A stretch of 64,000 bases of DNA from Chrysoporthe austroafricana (taxonomy: Eukaryota > Ascomycota > Sordariomycetes > Diaporthales > Cryphonectriaceae), in assembly GCA_001051155.2 (NCBI GenBank), contig JYIP02000005.1:2542001-2606000 (forward strand). The letters are read 5' to 3'. The number at the start of each line of letters is the position of its first letter. The first letter of the stretch is position 1. Under the pieces are notes generated by a model. That model ran no database searches, was not told where the DNA came from, and saw nothing but the letters and a program-made list of their open reading frames with translations. Position numbers and translations under genes: made by a program. Below, piece by piece: positions 30,938-42,757 of the stretch.

Positions 30938-31682
30938 TAGAAGCAGATTCTACCCAGTACGGTGACGTTCCAATGAGGCTCCACTAGTTTCCCAATTGCC
31001 ATTAAGCTTATGCGCAATGGGTGTGAAGATAAGGCTCTTTATAACCTAAATAAGTAATCCCACCCAACCTTGGCCCACCGACCTCCTCCTGCGCCCACAT
31101 CCCGTCGCGTACACGCAACGCCGCCTTGGCACCTCCTTGATCAGCACTGATCTACACCGGACCTTTACGCATGTCTCGTCTAGATCTGACTTATGTCTTT
31201 GATCTCATTGGTTCATCCTATCTGAAGTTATCCCCGTCCGGCCCTATAAAACAGATGTGTTTCCATGCAAAAAACAAGGATCGAGGTGGAGCGAAATGAA
31301 ACGACTAAACCCCCATGCGGCGATGCCCTCTGTCTACTTCGATTGTCCGTTAAGGAGGCATGGCCTAGGTCTCTCGTGAACGATGTGCTGCGGCAGGTTG
31401 TGTCGTCAGAGTTGCACTGACCACAAGATTCGTACTGCGGAAGGATGCCGAAGGGAAGGACGACGCGTCACACTTGCCTCGCGGGTTCGAAAGAGGCCGC
31501 GGCGAAGGAATATATAATGAACGCAGGAAATCTACAGAATCACCATCGGGAATCCTCCAACATCAGGTTCATCTTTCCGTCCTGACCACACTCTTTACTC
31601 GTCTCTGCACTGCGCGTAGATTAGCATTCGCTCATTGTTCGCTTCAGCCCACCGCCCTTTTTCACCACCACAGCCTGCCACG
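30938..31682. promoter_or_regulatory. Promoter region of the dioxygenase gene
   Basis: Two TATA-like sequences: CTATAAAAC at about 31245-31253 and ATATATAAT at about 31510-31518. The second lies some 165 bases before the ATG, a usual distance for a fungal promoter. A reversed CCAAT (ATTGG) lies near 31207. Confidence 0.5.
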
Positions 31683-32735
31683 ATGCGTTTCACCACAGCC
31701 CTCGTCGCTGCCGTGCTGTCAAGCGTGGCCAGCTCCCACCCAGGCCACTCCGTGGCGGAGGAACTTCAAGAGCGCCGCGACTTCCTGTCCACCTCTAAGG
31801 TCCGCGACCTCAGCTACTGCGCCGCCAAGCTCAAGGCGCGGGGCGTCGAGGCGAGGAACATCGCCCGCCGCCAGCAGCTCATCGAGACCGTGCGGGCCGA
31901 GCGCGGGCTCCAGAAGAGCAAGCGGTCTTTGGCCAGCGTCCTCGCCACGGATCACAACGATACGAGCCTCGGGTACACCCCGAACACGGATGAGGCTACG
32001 CTCTTCAGCAGCAACGCCAGCTGCATCCTCACGCCGGACGTCACCCAGGGCCCGTACTACGTGGGCGGGGAGTACATCCGCCAGAACCTCACGGAGTCGC
32101 AGCAGGGCATCGACACGGTCATTGACTACCAGGTCATCGATGTGGACACCTGCGAACCAGTGCCGAATGTGTACGTTGAGATGTGGCACTGCAACGCCAC
32201 TGGCGTGTACTCGGGCGTCATCGCGTCTGGCAACGGAGATAGCAGTGACACGGGGAATATCGACCAGACGTTCTTGCGTGGGATCCAGGAGACGGACGCG
32301 GACGGTGTAGCCCAGTTCGACACGATCTTCCCGGGACACTACACGGGCCGGGCGACTCACATCCACATCCTCGTACACACCAATGTCACGGTCTACCCTA
32401 ACGGCACGCTGGGGAACGAGGTGTCGGCCAGCCATGTCGGCCAGGGTTTCTTTGACCAGGACCTCATTTACGACGCGGATACCATTTCGCCTTATTCGGA
32501 CAACACGCAGACAATAATCGTCAACTCTGACGACAGCATCCTGGCCCAGGAAGCCGAAACTGACGGCGTGGACCCAATTTTCGAATACACCTACCTGGGT
32601 GATACACTAGAGGATGGCCTCTTCGCCTGGTTGTCGTTTGGCATCAACACTACCGAGAGCTCGTCTGTCACCCCCGCTGCTTTCTATTACGCATCTGGTG
32701 GCGTCGAGAACCCGGACTCTCCTTCCCTCGGATAG
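31683..32735 (+). CDS. Secreted intradiol ring-cleavage dioxygenase-like protein
   Basis: Single exon of 350 aa from ATG 31683. A signal peptide (MRFTTALVAAVLSSVASS, cleavage near 18) is followed by a basic pro-like segment of about 65 residues. The catalytic domain covers about 110-290. The four iron ligands of intradiol dioxygenases can be placed: Tyr176 (MWHCNATGVYSG), Tyr220, His226 and His228 (PGHYTGRATHIHI). The TPDVTQGPYYVGGE motif precedes them. Several N-x-S/T sites fit a secreted glycoprotein. Known: the family uses Fe3+ to cleave catechol or hydroxyquinol rings between the hydroxyls; secreted fungal and bacterial members are linked to lignin-derived or plant phenolics. Substrate and exact role are inferred. 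No catabolic cluster lies nearby. Confidence 0.9.
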   Translation: MRFTTALVAAVLSSVASSHPGHSVAEELQERRDFLSTSKVRDLSYCAAKLKARGVEARNIARRQQLIETVRAERGLQKSKRSLASVLATDHNDTSLGYTPNTDEATLFSSNASCILTPDVTQGPYYVGGEYIRQNLTESQQGIDTVIDYQVIDVDTCEPVPNVYVEMWHCNATGVYSGVIASGNGDSSDTGNIDQTFLRGIQETDADGVAQFDTIFPGHYTGRATHIHILVHTNVTVYPNGTLGNEVSASHVGQGFFDQDLIYDADTISPYSDNTQTIIVNSDDSILAQEAETDGVDPIFEYTYLGDTLEDGLFAWLSFGINTTESSSVTPAAFYYASGGVENPDSPSLG

Positions 32736-33029
32736 ACGAAGAAACGACTTCCAAGGGTGATTTCTTGGGGGAATGTTAAGGATACTTGCTGCAATAGTTC
32801 GAGGCTGTTCTGCACATTGTGCTGGATGGTGATAGTGGTGAGTCATTAGCTTTCTGCATTCTTCTTCTCGTGTCTCGACCGCAACGGGGGACCGAGTCTG
32901 ACCATTTACTAAAGAGGTCAGTGTTTCTCAGACAATAGAAACGATTTAGACAGCATTGTGCAGCCTCCTACTCGTGTGAATGTCGTATTGGTCCGAGCGT
33001 AAAAGCATGCCCGTAGCTCGTGCTCTAAC

Positions 33030-34036
33030 CTATGAAGAACTTTTAGGTGCGAGGGCGACACAGCTGAATCTGAGATTCTCCAGGCCCGCATCCTGGACCA
33101 GATTCATGACTCTCTTCAAACCCAGCTCCAGGGCCTTGGGGCTCAGGACGTCCTCGTCTTGCTCCAGAGCACCTCTGTCAATCGGAGACTTTCTAGAGCC
33201 TTCCAGCTCCCAGAGGTGTCCGTCATTGCTTTTAACAAAAGAGACGAAGTGATGCCCACTATGTCCTTCAACAGGCGGCAAAGGAGCCGTGTCTCCAAAA
33301 CTGGCCACAGCCGCTGTCAAGATGAGCGTTAGCTATGGCTGCTCCCTCAAGACGTGTCACGCAATGGAACAACCCGGAAAGTAGCCAAAAGGCGCCATGA
33401 CATGGAGGCTGGGCCTAGGTACAGCTGCCGTGCCTCTTCATGCGACGAAGGATGCGGTGTGAAGATCCATTAATGCCCCGCGGTCTACGTACCATGCGCT
33501 GCCTCAAACGGCTGACTGTCGTAAAGCATCTTGGCACGGTCAGCCATTTTCAGAGGGATGGCGTCCTGCCTGATCTTCTCGAGGTCGCTGCCTGGCAGGA
33601 TGAACTTCGCGGCTGGGCCGTTGATGACCGAATGCAGCAGACCGATGGAGCCACAAGCATTGCCGATGGTCTGTTTGAACCAGATCACGGGCTCATCCTC
33701 ACCGAACCCCGCGTAATCTTGCCTGTTTTCGTCCTCAGCGGCTCTCTCGCTCAGCCAGGCCTCGTTCATCGGGATGATGACAAGGAGGGCGTAAGCTGGC
33801 CTCGGGATGAGATCGAGCAGCTCGGGCTCGTCGAGGGCGTAGACGTCGTAGAACTCCAGCTCATCCGATAGGCCGAGTTTCTTCGCCAGGGCGTTCATGA
33901 CCTGAGGGCTGTTCTCTGCCCAGGCGGCTGGATTAGCAAACACCATAACGAGTGCGGAATCGGGCGACGAGGCGTCTGTCGTGTAATGGCCCAGATAGTG
34001 CTCACCCAGCATCACCCAGCACTTGGGACGGTCCAT
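33030..34036 (-). CDS. Ubiquitin C-terminal hydrolase, UCH (C12) family
   Basis: Three exons: 34036-34006, 33915-33493 and 33313-33030 (245 aa). Introns are 90 and 179 nt. The first joins WVML to ENSPQVMNALAKKLGL, giving the expected UCH start; reading through it adds an unlike 30-residue insert. Motifs: IPRPAYALLVIIP, then WFKQTIGNACGSIGLLH with oxyanion Gln92 and catalytic Cys98, QPFEAAH, and HHFVSFVKSNDGHLWELEG with His173. The residue at the catalytic Asp place is Glu189 (ELEG for the usual ELDG). Known: UCH enzymes such as Yuh1 and UCHL3 release small adducts from ubiquitin or Nedd8/Rub1 and process precursors. Length is close to the usual 230-240. It is the second deubiquitinase in the window, unrelated to the USP. 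Confidence 0.92.
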
Positions 34037-35491
34037 CCTGCCTAGCTGGGGCTCAGAGGCCGAGGCGGATAGCTCTGATGTCAGACCTAGGGCGGGCGCA
34101 ACGACGAGGTCTGTGGCGATTAATGGGCTGCGGGGAACGTGGCGTGTCCTGCGCCGCCGCTGGGGGGAAGTGACTGCCCGCTAGGCTAGTGAGCACGTAA
34201 TGAATGTCCTAGGGCGGGAAAGATGGTCTCCTCATGCGACGACAGTGGGAAGGTGAGGACGACGAGGCTCAGGAGACTGAGTGCAGCTGCTTCAGTATCG
34301 GGCTGTTAAACAATGTTGTATGATTTGATTTAGGTGGAGGCACAGCCCTGGGAGGCATCAACGAGCTGACGTTGCGGCTAACAGCTTGGCACCAGCAAGC
34401 AAACCTGGACCCTTCTCTGGCTTACTTAAGGTGCGGGAAGGAACCAGTACATAGATTCAGAGCAGCACAGCGCGCTCAGTAAGTACCCACTGGTACCTCA
34501 GCCCTATCAGCCAGCAAGGAAGGGCCGATCGGCAGTTACCCATTCAGTCTAGCTCCTGGAGAGTCGGCCTATCATCTTACACGCTCCCGTTGGGAAAGGC
34601 GGGCCTCCTGTGGCATGGCACAATGCAGTGCTGAACTGCAGTGCTGAGGTTTCCCGTGTGCTTGCTGCCTGCGCTTCACAGGCGGAATCCTCTAGTGCTT
34701 CCAGCCGTCCAAGTCGACATCAACGGGCGCGCGACGTTTTTGGCCGGACTCAGCCTAGCGCCTAGGCTTTTCTCTGTTTGTCCAAATGGCAAATGCGCCA
34801 CAGCCTGGGGACCCCGCTGAATGGATCAACAAACGCGAAGATAAGCTTACTGGATATGGAGGTCATATGTGGCATACGTCACGGGCACCGACGTATCCGA
34901 CCTGGGTAAACGTCTCTCTGGCAGCTGAGACATGTCTTGTATGGCGGTCTGAAGGAGCCCTGCCGGTGAGGTACTCCTGATGTTGTGAGCCTCAATTCGA
35001 CCTTGAACTTCACGAACACGTGGTCAAGTATACGCAGAGTACGATAGGTATGTGCAAGCATCTCGTTAACGTATGGCCACAATGCGCGTGCTCGTGTAGA
35101 CTTCCGTACTGGCTGCCTGAGGACCATGATCTGCCCAGGCTTTAGGTTGAGAAGCTGAAGTGGCTATGTGAAAGCTGGCCCTCTGCCTGAGCCTCGCAGA
35201 GACCGTCAGTTGACACAATCACTATACGGCATGTCAGCCCCGATACGAGACCAATAGTATTATGCCATATATCTTGAGGCGGGAGCTAGGTGGTTTGTAC
35301 CCTACATCATTACGTCTAGGCCAGCCGACCTGCCGAAGCTGTGTATTCCTTCCCACCGCATGCCAATCAAACGTTGCACTACAGTAGTCAGGATACGATG
35401 GAGTTCGGATCGAGCGGCCGACAGTAGAGAAACTGATGGAGGCATCGAATTTGATCTGATCATGCCATGTAAATGGTGTGTGACCTCCGTC
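34037..35491. other. Intergenic, 1.5 kb
   Basis: Upstream of the UCH gene and of the small secreted protein. No gene or repeat supported. Confidence 0.45.
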
Positions 35492-35498
35492 TATAAAA
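35492..35498 (+). promoter_or_regulatory. TATA box of the small secreted protein gene
   Basis: TATAAAA about 140 bases before ATG 35635, followed by a CA-rich leader ending in CAAAATG, a strong fungal start context. This suggests a well expressed gene. Confidence 0.6.
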
Positions 35499-35634
35499 GA
35501 CGAGTGTCCTCCTCGACTTGAAGCAGACAACAGACCCAGCATCACCACCATCATTAGCATCTCCTCGAGCATCTCATCACACACAACCAGCTCCTCACCC
35601 ATATATCCCAATAAACACTCAAAAACCCTTCAAA

Positions 35635-35955
35635 ATGAAGTTCATCGCTGCCGCCACTGCCCTCTTCGCTGGCCTCGCCGCCGCCTCGCCTGCTGCTAAG
35701 CGGACCGGCTACGTTACTCTCGAGTACTGGGCTGCCGCCGACAACACCTTCACCGTGTCTGTCCCCATCGACGGCTCCAGGACCTACATCGGCTCTGACC
35801 TGAGCTTCTCCTCCATCTCTTCTTGGTCTCCCGGCAACACTGTCTGCCACTCCTACGGAGTTGACGGCTCGGACACCGTGCTGTACAACAGCGAGTCTGA
35901 TGTCGCCATTGGACCCCCTCAGGTCCAGACCTACGCCACCTGCGAGTACAACTAA
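35635..35955 (+). CDS. Small secreted protein, effector-like
   Basis: Single exon of 106 aa. A clear signal peptide, MKFIAAATALFAGLAAASP, is followed by AAKR, a Kex2-type Lys-Arg site at 21-22. The mature part (GYVTLEYWAAADNTFTVSV onward) would be about 84 residues, rich in Ser, Thr and Tyr and probably beta-strand. It has two cysteines (in TVCHSYG and the terminal ATCEYN), which could form one disulphide. No family recognised. The size, secretion signal, lack of domains and strong promoter fit small secreted proteins that fungi use at the cell surface or against hosts or competitors, but function is not shown. Confidence 0.8.
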   Translation: MKFIAAATALFAGLAAASPAAKRTGYVTLEYWAAADNTFTVSVPIDGSRTYIGSDLSFSSISSWSPGNTVCHSYGVDGSDTVLYNSESDVAIGPPQVQTYATCEYN

Positions 35956-36946
35956 GCAACAAAAAGTCTTGCTTAGAAAGAGCCACTACACTTCTCAAGC
36001 AGCGGAACCACCCTGGGCATCGCGATTGCATCTGGACTTCTGAAGTTGGCTTTCACATGCCTTGGGCAATGGAAAAAGGCAACGAGATTTAACTAAGACT
36101 TGGAGAACATCCACTATTTATTTCTTATTGGATTATTATTTGGAACTGTGAGGGACACTCCTTAGAAGTCGACTATAAACTCAATTGCACTTCAATTCCT
36201 ATGATTAATGAGTCTCGTACTCTGAAGAATTCACACGTGAATTTGATGTATATTCTCCACAAGTCCCTATGAACTCAATTCCTTAAAAATACTAGAGGCT
36301 CCTCCTATGCAGCTTTTCATGAAGAGCGATAATCCTTCCAAGGCTCAAAATAGAGGGGAGGGAGAAGACATAAAAAAAGAAAAAGGATGCCCTTAGTTCA
36401 GACACAATGCAGAGAAGTTATTGTATGGGGGATAGTAACAAGAAATGCTGCATCATATTTTCTTTGTATTTACACCTGCCTATACAAAACAATTAATTAT
36501 TGTATGCTATCAATCAGACTACACCTGTTGGCCCACGGCACTCGTCCACTGGACTGACATCAGCGTGGATGAGGAGATCACTATAGTCAACCTATAGGAA
36601 AGCCTGTACATTACCAAGGAAGAGAGACAAGTAAGACTCGCGGATCAGGACTTCGCGTGCAACTGTTGTCTCCCTCACTACGCTGGCGTCTGACGTCTGA
36701 CACACCAATCTGGAGGCTCTCCGAGACGCGTGCTCTGGAAGGCTGGGTGGCGAATTACTGCCCACACCGCCGGTGAGAGACATCCATCCATTGAGACTCA
36801 GTCGGTCACTTTGATGTTGGTACTTGTGGGTCAGTCGTATTACTGCATGCTTTAGGAAGCACAAGACGAGGCAGATATCGGTATTGCGATCATTGGACGA
36901 AGAATGAAAGAAGATGGAGTTTCCAGCTAGTTGGGACGAGGCAATA
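35956..36946. other. Intergenic, AT-rich, 1 kb
   Basis: 3' region of two converging genes. It is among the most AT-rich parts of the window. No feature recognised. Confidence 0.45.
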
Positions 36947-37330
36947 CTACCTGCTCTCCATCCAGACGTCCAAGCAAAAGCTCACGAAGGGCATAAGGGT
37001 CCACACCATGCAGGTGAGGGCGAGGGCGAGAGGTCGGGGGAAGACGCGGGTCAGGAGGGAGGCGAGGCAAAGACCGGTAAGCGCAGTGATTGTCATCCGC
37101 AAGCCGTCAACAAGCTTGGCTTCCAAATGATACGACCAGTGCGCACTCCATGACTCAACGATGCGGATGGCAATGCCTAGACCCATGAGGTAACTGACGA
37201 AGGCGAATCCCAGGCCAAAAAGGTAGGACCAGAAACCGGGGGCGGGAGCAGCGGCTGCAGACATCTCGTGGTTCTTGTTGTCATTGTGGTGGTGGACACC
37301 GGGGGCGGCGGCGGCGGCGGCTGCAGACAT
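36947..37330 (-). CDS. Small membrane protein with duplicated N-terminus
   Basis: Single exon of 127 aa from ATG 37330. The N-terminus has two similar units starting MSAAAA and ending in APG, linked by VHHHNDNKNHE. Hydrophobic segments follow: FWSYLFGLGFAFVSYLMGLG, MTITALTGLCLASLLTRVF and LALALTCMVWTLMPFVSF, so about three membrane spans. No family recognised. DNA upstream of the ATG is a TTGTGG/TGG repeat whose reading in the same frame would give His-Asn pairs, but no in-frame ATG is found before a stop. An acceptor-like CGCAG near 37409 leaves room for a spliced 5' exon. Confidence 0.5.
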   Translation of the reverse strand: MSAAAAAAAPGVHHHNDNKNHEMSAAAAPAPGFWSYLFGLGFAFVSYLMGLGIAIRIVESWSAHWSYHLEAKLVDGLRMTITALTGLCLASLLTRVFPRPLALALTCMVWTLMPFVSFCLDVWMESR

Positions 37331-37331
37331 C

Positions 37332-37365
37332 TTGTGGTTGTGGTTGTGGTTGTGGTGGTGGTGGT
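37332..37365. repeat. TTGTGG / TGG simple repeat
   Basis: Several TTGTGG hexamers followed by TGG triplets directly upstream of the start codon at 37330; likely in the 5' UTR. Confidence 0.8.
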
Positions 37366-39545
37366 TCCTCCTGCTGCTGTTGCTGTTGGTGTTAGTGAGA
37401 GTGCTGCGGGAAGAAATGAAGAAGACATCTATTTATCTACCAGAAGCGCATCATCTGTGCCTTTTCAATCTATATCCATGCCTATAGGTTCTTTGTCCTT
37501 CTATGTTCTTAAGGTTCTGAACTGCTTACTTCTTCTAGTTGTTTTCAAAAGCAAATCAGTACAATAGCAATAGTTGCCTTTCGATAAAGAGCCTTTCAGA
37601 AATTAGCAATTCGCTGCAGTAGAGACGGGTAGGCCAGTAATACGATAGCATTTGAATGGCTGCAAAAGATCTTTATCCTAGCTAGCCCCGAAAGGCACCT
37701 ACCTACGGAAAAGAGCATAGATTGAACGTTGGAATGCTGAAGTACCTAGCCTCTTGCTGCAATTGGTCGTACCAAGCGAAGTGGTGCCCGTTTTTGGCGT
37801 ACCGTTAGAGAGGTATTTGGCCTCACTGGAGGCGATCTAGGACATTCTTGAAGAGAACAGGGTTCGCATCGATAAAGTAGCTGCCATCTGTCTGAATATT
37901 ATCCCGGCAACGCGATGCTAGGCTCCGCAGGAAGCCGCTCTCCTGAGTCTGGTGGCCAATGTGGTGAATTTCATGCGTTGACACATTTGCCGATTCATTA
38001 GACGCAGATCAAGAAGCTCAACCCCGAGTTGTTTTGGCGGCGGCACCCATGCCATGGTAAATTTCTACTTGCGCGCGCGAGAAAAAAAAAAATTGAATAA
38101 AAGAGATTCTTGTGGACACGAGTCCCGCCGCCGAAGCATGGCTCATCTGTGAAGATTTCTTATGCCCACCGCTTAGAATCAAACTCATCCTGAGGCTCCC
38201 CGGGCGCATCATTCATGTGCATGATAGCGTGGGAATAATTAGATCAAAATCCCCGATTCCAGGCGAACAAGCGCGCCACAATCACGGAATAGACTCTTCA
38301 GGACTCGCTGGAACGTGCATCGGATTGCCGCTGTAATCAACATCACACTCACGAGTTCACCACCACCAATCAACAGTAGCTTGACGCATGACAGTGATTC
38401 TCACGTCTTGTGCTGAGCCAACAGACTGGAGCAGGCGTCATACTTATCCAGCCCGGCCGCGAGGGTGTCCTGAGGCCATGAACGAAACACTGCGGGCCCA
38501 GGCGCCCAGAGGGAAACCGCACGCCCATGCCGGCCATATATGATATCGCGGGCTATCAAGAGATGACCTACGGTACCCTAGCTGCTCACGAGGTAGTAAG
38601 CGACCCAACGGCCATGTGCTGCGCACGACTACGGGCCCACATAGCAAGGTATGCACTGATTTTCGGGCCCGGTGAGATGAAACGAGGCCGGAGGTTTGAC
38701 TCTAGCTCTCCCTGCGGACGTTGGGTATTGCCGCCCTCCGATCGTGCCTCAGGCTGACGGGCCTCACTAAGCAGGCAGGACATTGTTTGGGTCGAAGGTG
38801 CAAAACGTGGCTATGAGAAGAGAAGAAGCCCATCGCCGCCAGGGTGACCGGAATGACGTGAGCGCTGAGGGTGAACTCGAGAGCCGTGCTCGTCGAGGCG
38901 GGCGACTTCTCAGGGTCCGGACCGTCAGCCGAAAACAGGCCTAGGGGAAACAGGCCAGGGGCGGCAAGGCGGTTTGGGAGGGTTGGCCCCACCCTAGCTG
39001 TTAGCGCCAGTACATCCGGCAGGGCCAGGTGCCGCCCGGAGGTGGAGGTACCTCGGAAGCTGCCGCTATTGCGGCCCCTGCTGAGGTGCGTGGGGAGCTA
39101 GCCCCGGACTTGGGCTCGTGAGAGCAGCTTGAGGACACCTGGCAGAGTACCACCGCCTGGAGCACCGCCGAGCAGCCTCGTCGATACTTCTTCCAGCATC
39201 AACCAGATAGAGTTTAATACTCTCGTTCTTTTCCCGCCAGAACCCGTCTGGTCTTGCCACACACAACTACTTCATCGATAAGCGGTATTCTTTTCTTCAC
39301 CTGAGCAGCTCTGCGGCGTCCCAGTCGCGACCGTCCTCTTTCGCTTCACCAGGCCAACGAGGCCACTTCACTTATATCCGAGCCGTGTCTTCTCCCAACT
39401 TGGACCTTGGAATTCCTGCGCCCGCTCTTGTTTTCTTTGATCGCCCACCCAGCAGGCCTGTCGCTAGAGGCCCTCCCAGCAGAGCTCCGGAATACCTGTT
39501 CGCCCTGACCACCTTGCAACCGAGATAGAAATCCACACTGTCGAT
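37366..39545. other. Intergenic, 2.2 kb
   Basis: Between divergent genes, so it includes both promoters. The last 300 bases are pyrimidine-rich and probably the ERV29 leader. No further gene supported. Confidence 0.45.
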
Positions 39546-40689
<1,144 letters not shown>

Positions 40690-41284
40690 GGTGCGAGTAA
40701 GTCAGCCGGGGCAGGCGTTACTTGACAGCTATGGTGGCGGGTGTCAGAGGTTGGCTCAAGAGAATAGGATGGCGAAGTCCTATTGTTTGTATGAGGTAGC
40801 GAAAAAAGAAAAAGAAAACCGGGCTCATGATGATGGGATTAAGCTGTGGATATCATTTCAGACGGCGTTTGCGGTCTACGTGGCGAATACAAAGGTTCAG
40901 GACAGTTCATGAGGTTCTGGGTTTCGATTTAGGTGGCGTGCCCTGAGACCTGTGTATGCCATCGAGAACAGTGGCCCACAACATGCAGACGACCTCCCTT
41001 CCACTGGCCATCCCCTCCGTTCGGAACAATCTCTGCTAGTCCAAGATGCGATTTGGTAGGCAATCATTTAACTGGCCTATGTACATGCATGAGCCTACGA
41101 TTTGACCAAATACGCCTCGATACCAATTATTCTCTGAAGCAACGCGGCGTCCCATCGCCATCTCTGTCGGCATGCGAAGGGCCGTTTACGCGGGTTCGGG
41201 AGACAGCGCCTACGCTTGGAGGCTGACCTACAACAAACGGAAAGCCGACAAACACCTCTCCAAAACCGAGCAGTAACACCGTTC
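40690..41284. other. Intergenic between convergent genes
   Basis: 595 bases with two 3' ends. Nothing else seen. Confidence 0.5.
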
Positions 41285-42757
41285 TCAAGCAATCACCAGC
41301 CCCTCCACGGCCTCCCTCGCTATCGCGATGATTCTCCTACAAGGCGGCGCCTCCCCGTTCTTCAGCACAATATGGGGCGCCGACTTGCCGCACAGCACCG
41401 TCGGCGCAGGCAGGCCCGCCTCGACCAACCGGTCGACGTACGCGTGCCTCTGGATGCTCTTCTCGTCCATCTGCGAGACCAGGTCCCGAAGCCCGATCTG
41501 TCGGAAGTCGACGCCCCCGGGGCTGGACTTCTTGCACTCGACGCCGTACAGGTCAGCCTTTAGGAGCGCGCGCACGGTGAGGCGCCACACCGCGGGGCTC
41601 ATAGGCTGGTTCTCGTAGAGCGCGACGGCGCAGGCGTAGCTGTCCTCGGCGCCAGAGCTGCGGAAGTTGCCCCAGAGGCCGCCATGCTGCGACAGCGAGA
41701 AGCGGAACTCGGTCTGCGCGGCGATGGCGCGGGCGGTCTCTGCGTCGACCATGGCCAGGATCCGGTGGTAGGCGTCCGCGATGGAGGGGACCAGGGCCCC
41801 CAGGACCATCATGTTCTGGAAGCTGGAGAGCGGGGCCTCCAGGGTCTCGTGCAGTGGCGGCGAGCACACCTGGCACATGATCGTGTCGTGGGCGGCCTTG
41901 GCGGCGCCGCGGGCCACGCGCATCGCGGGCAGGACCTCGGTGGGCAGCCGGCTGACGGAGTCCAGAGCCAGGTAAAGGCCGGCGAGGCAGGAGCAAGCCG
42001 CCGGCTGGAGGCGCGGTTCCTCTGAGGGCGGCGGCTGGGCCGTGGTTGTGGTTGTGGTCGTGGCTGTGGTTCCGCACGTGCACGAGAGGGCGGGATCGAT
42101 GGGATCGACGAGGCTGGGCTCGGCCGGTGAAAGCTCCTGGGACGAGGGGGTGGGGGTGGTGATGGACGACGGGAAACATGTGCTGCCCCCTGCCGGCGGT
42201 GGATTGTGGGCATCGTAGCTCACATCGAAGTCCCAGATGGGTCGTTCCACCGACGCGGCCTCTGGTGGCCTGCCCTCCTCATCGAAGGATTGGCCGGACG
42301 TGAAGTCCAGGCCTAACAGGTCCAGAAAATTCATGTCCGTTATGCTGATGAGATTTGGGTCTATGAGCGAGTCCTGGTCAAGATCCATCGGCGCACCGTC
42401 CTCTACGGGGCCTCTGGGGGCGGCCTCCGGGATAGCACGATCACCATCTGCGGCCGCAGAGACAGCAGGTGCTTCACTGGCATTGATGACGATCGCCCGC
42501 TTCCTGGGTCTACCCATTGGCTTCTGCGCAGAGTAGTTGCAGGCGATGCCCTCTCTCCTACACCTGTCACAGCCATCCTGTTCTTTGCTGCAAGCAAGTT
42601 TCCTGGACCCTTTGCTCTGTTAGACAGGTGATTCCCTCTCAGCTCTGTCGGAGAGTGGTCGACACCTACTGCACTCGTCACATGCGCGATGTTTGACTTC
42701 GACGGGCCGGGATCCGGACCTAGGCTTGTTCCGGGCCGGCCGAACTGAGGAAGCCAT
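41285..42757 (-). CDS. Zn2Cys6 transcription factor
   Basis: Two exons: 42757-42670 and 42609-41285 (470 aa). The 60-nt intron has donor GTAGGT, branch TCTAAC and acceptor AAAG. It cuts the zinc cluster between Cys29 and Cys36; joined, the cysteines are 26, 29, 36, 43, 46 and 53, exactly C-x2-C-x6-C-x6-C-x2-C-x6-C. A basic MGRPRKR follows the cluster. The middle is acidic and rich in Pro and Thr. The C-terminal half (CSCLAGLYLALDSVSRL, MVLGALVPSIADAYHRIL) resembles the regulatory region of AflR-type regulators; that is my inference. Known: such factors bind CGG-containing sites and regulate catabolic or secondary metabolic genes. No cluster is adjacent; the divergent neighbour is ERB1. The main frame alone starts at MGRPRKR and lacks the DNA-binding domain, so the first exon matters. 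Confidence 0.9.

Noticed and set aside
33914..34036. UCH gene read without the first intron
   Set aside because: Reading through inserts about 30 unlike residues after WVML; splicing gives the family's usual start ENSPQVMNALAKKLGL.
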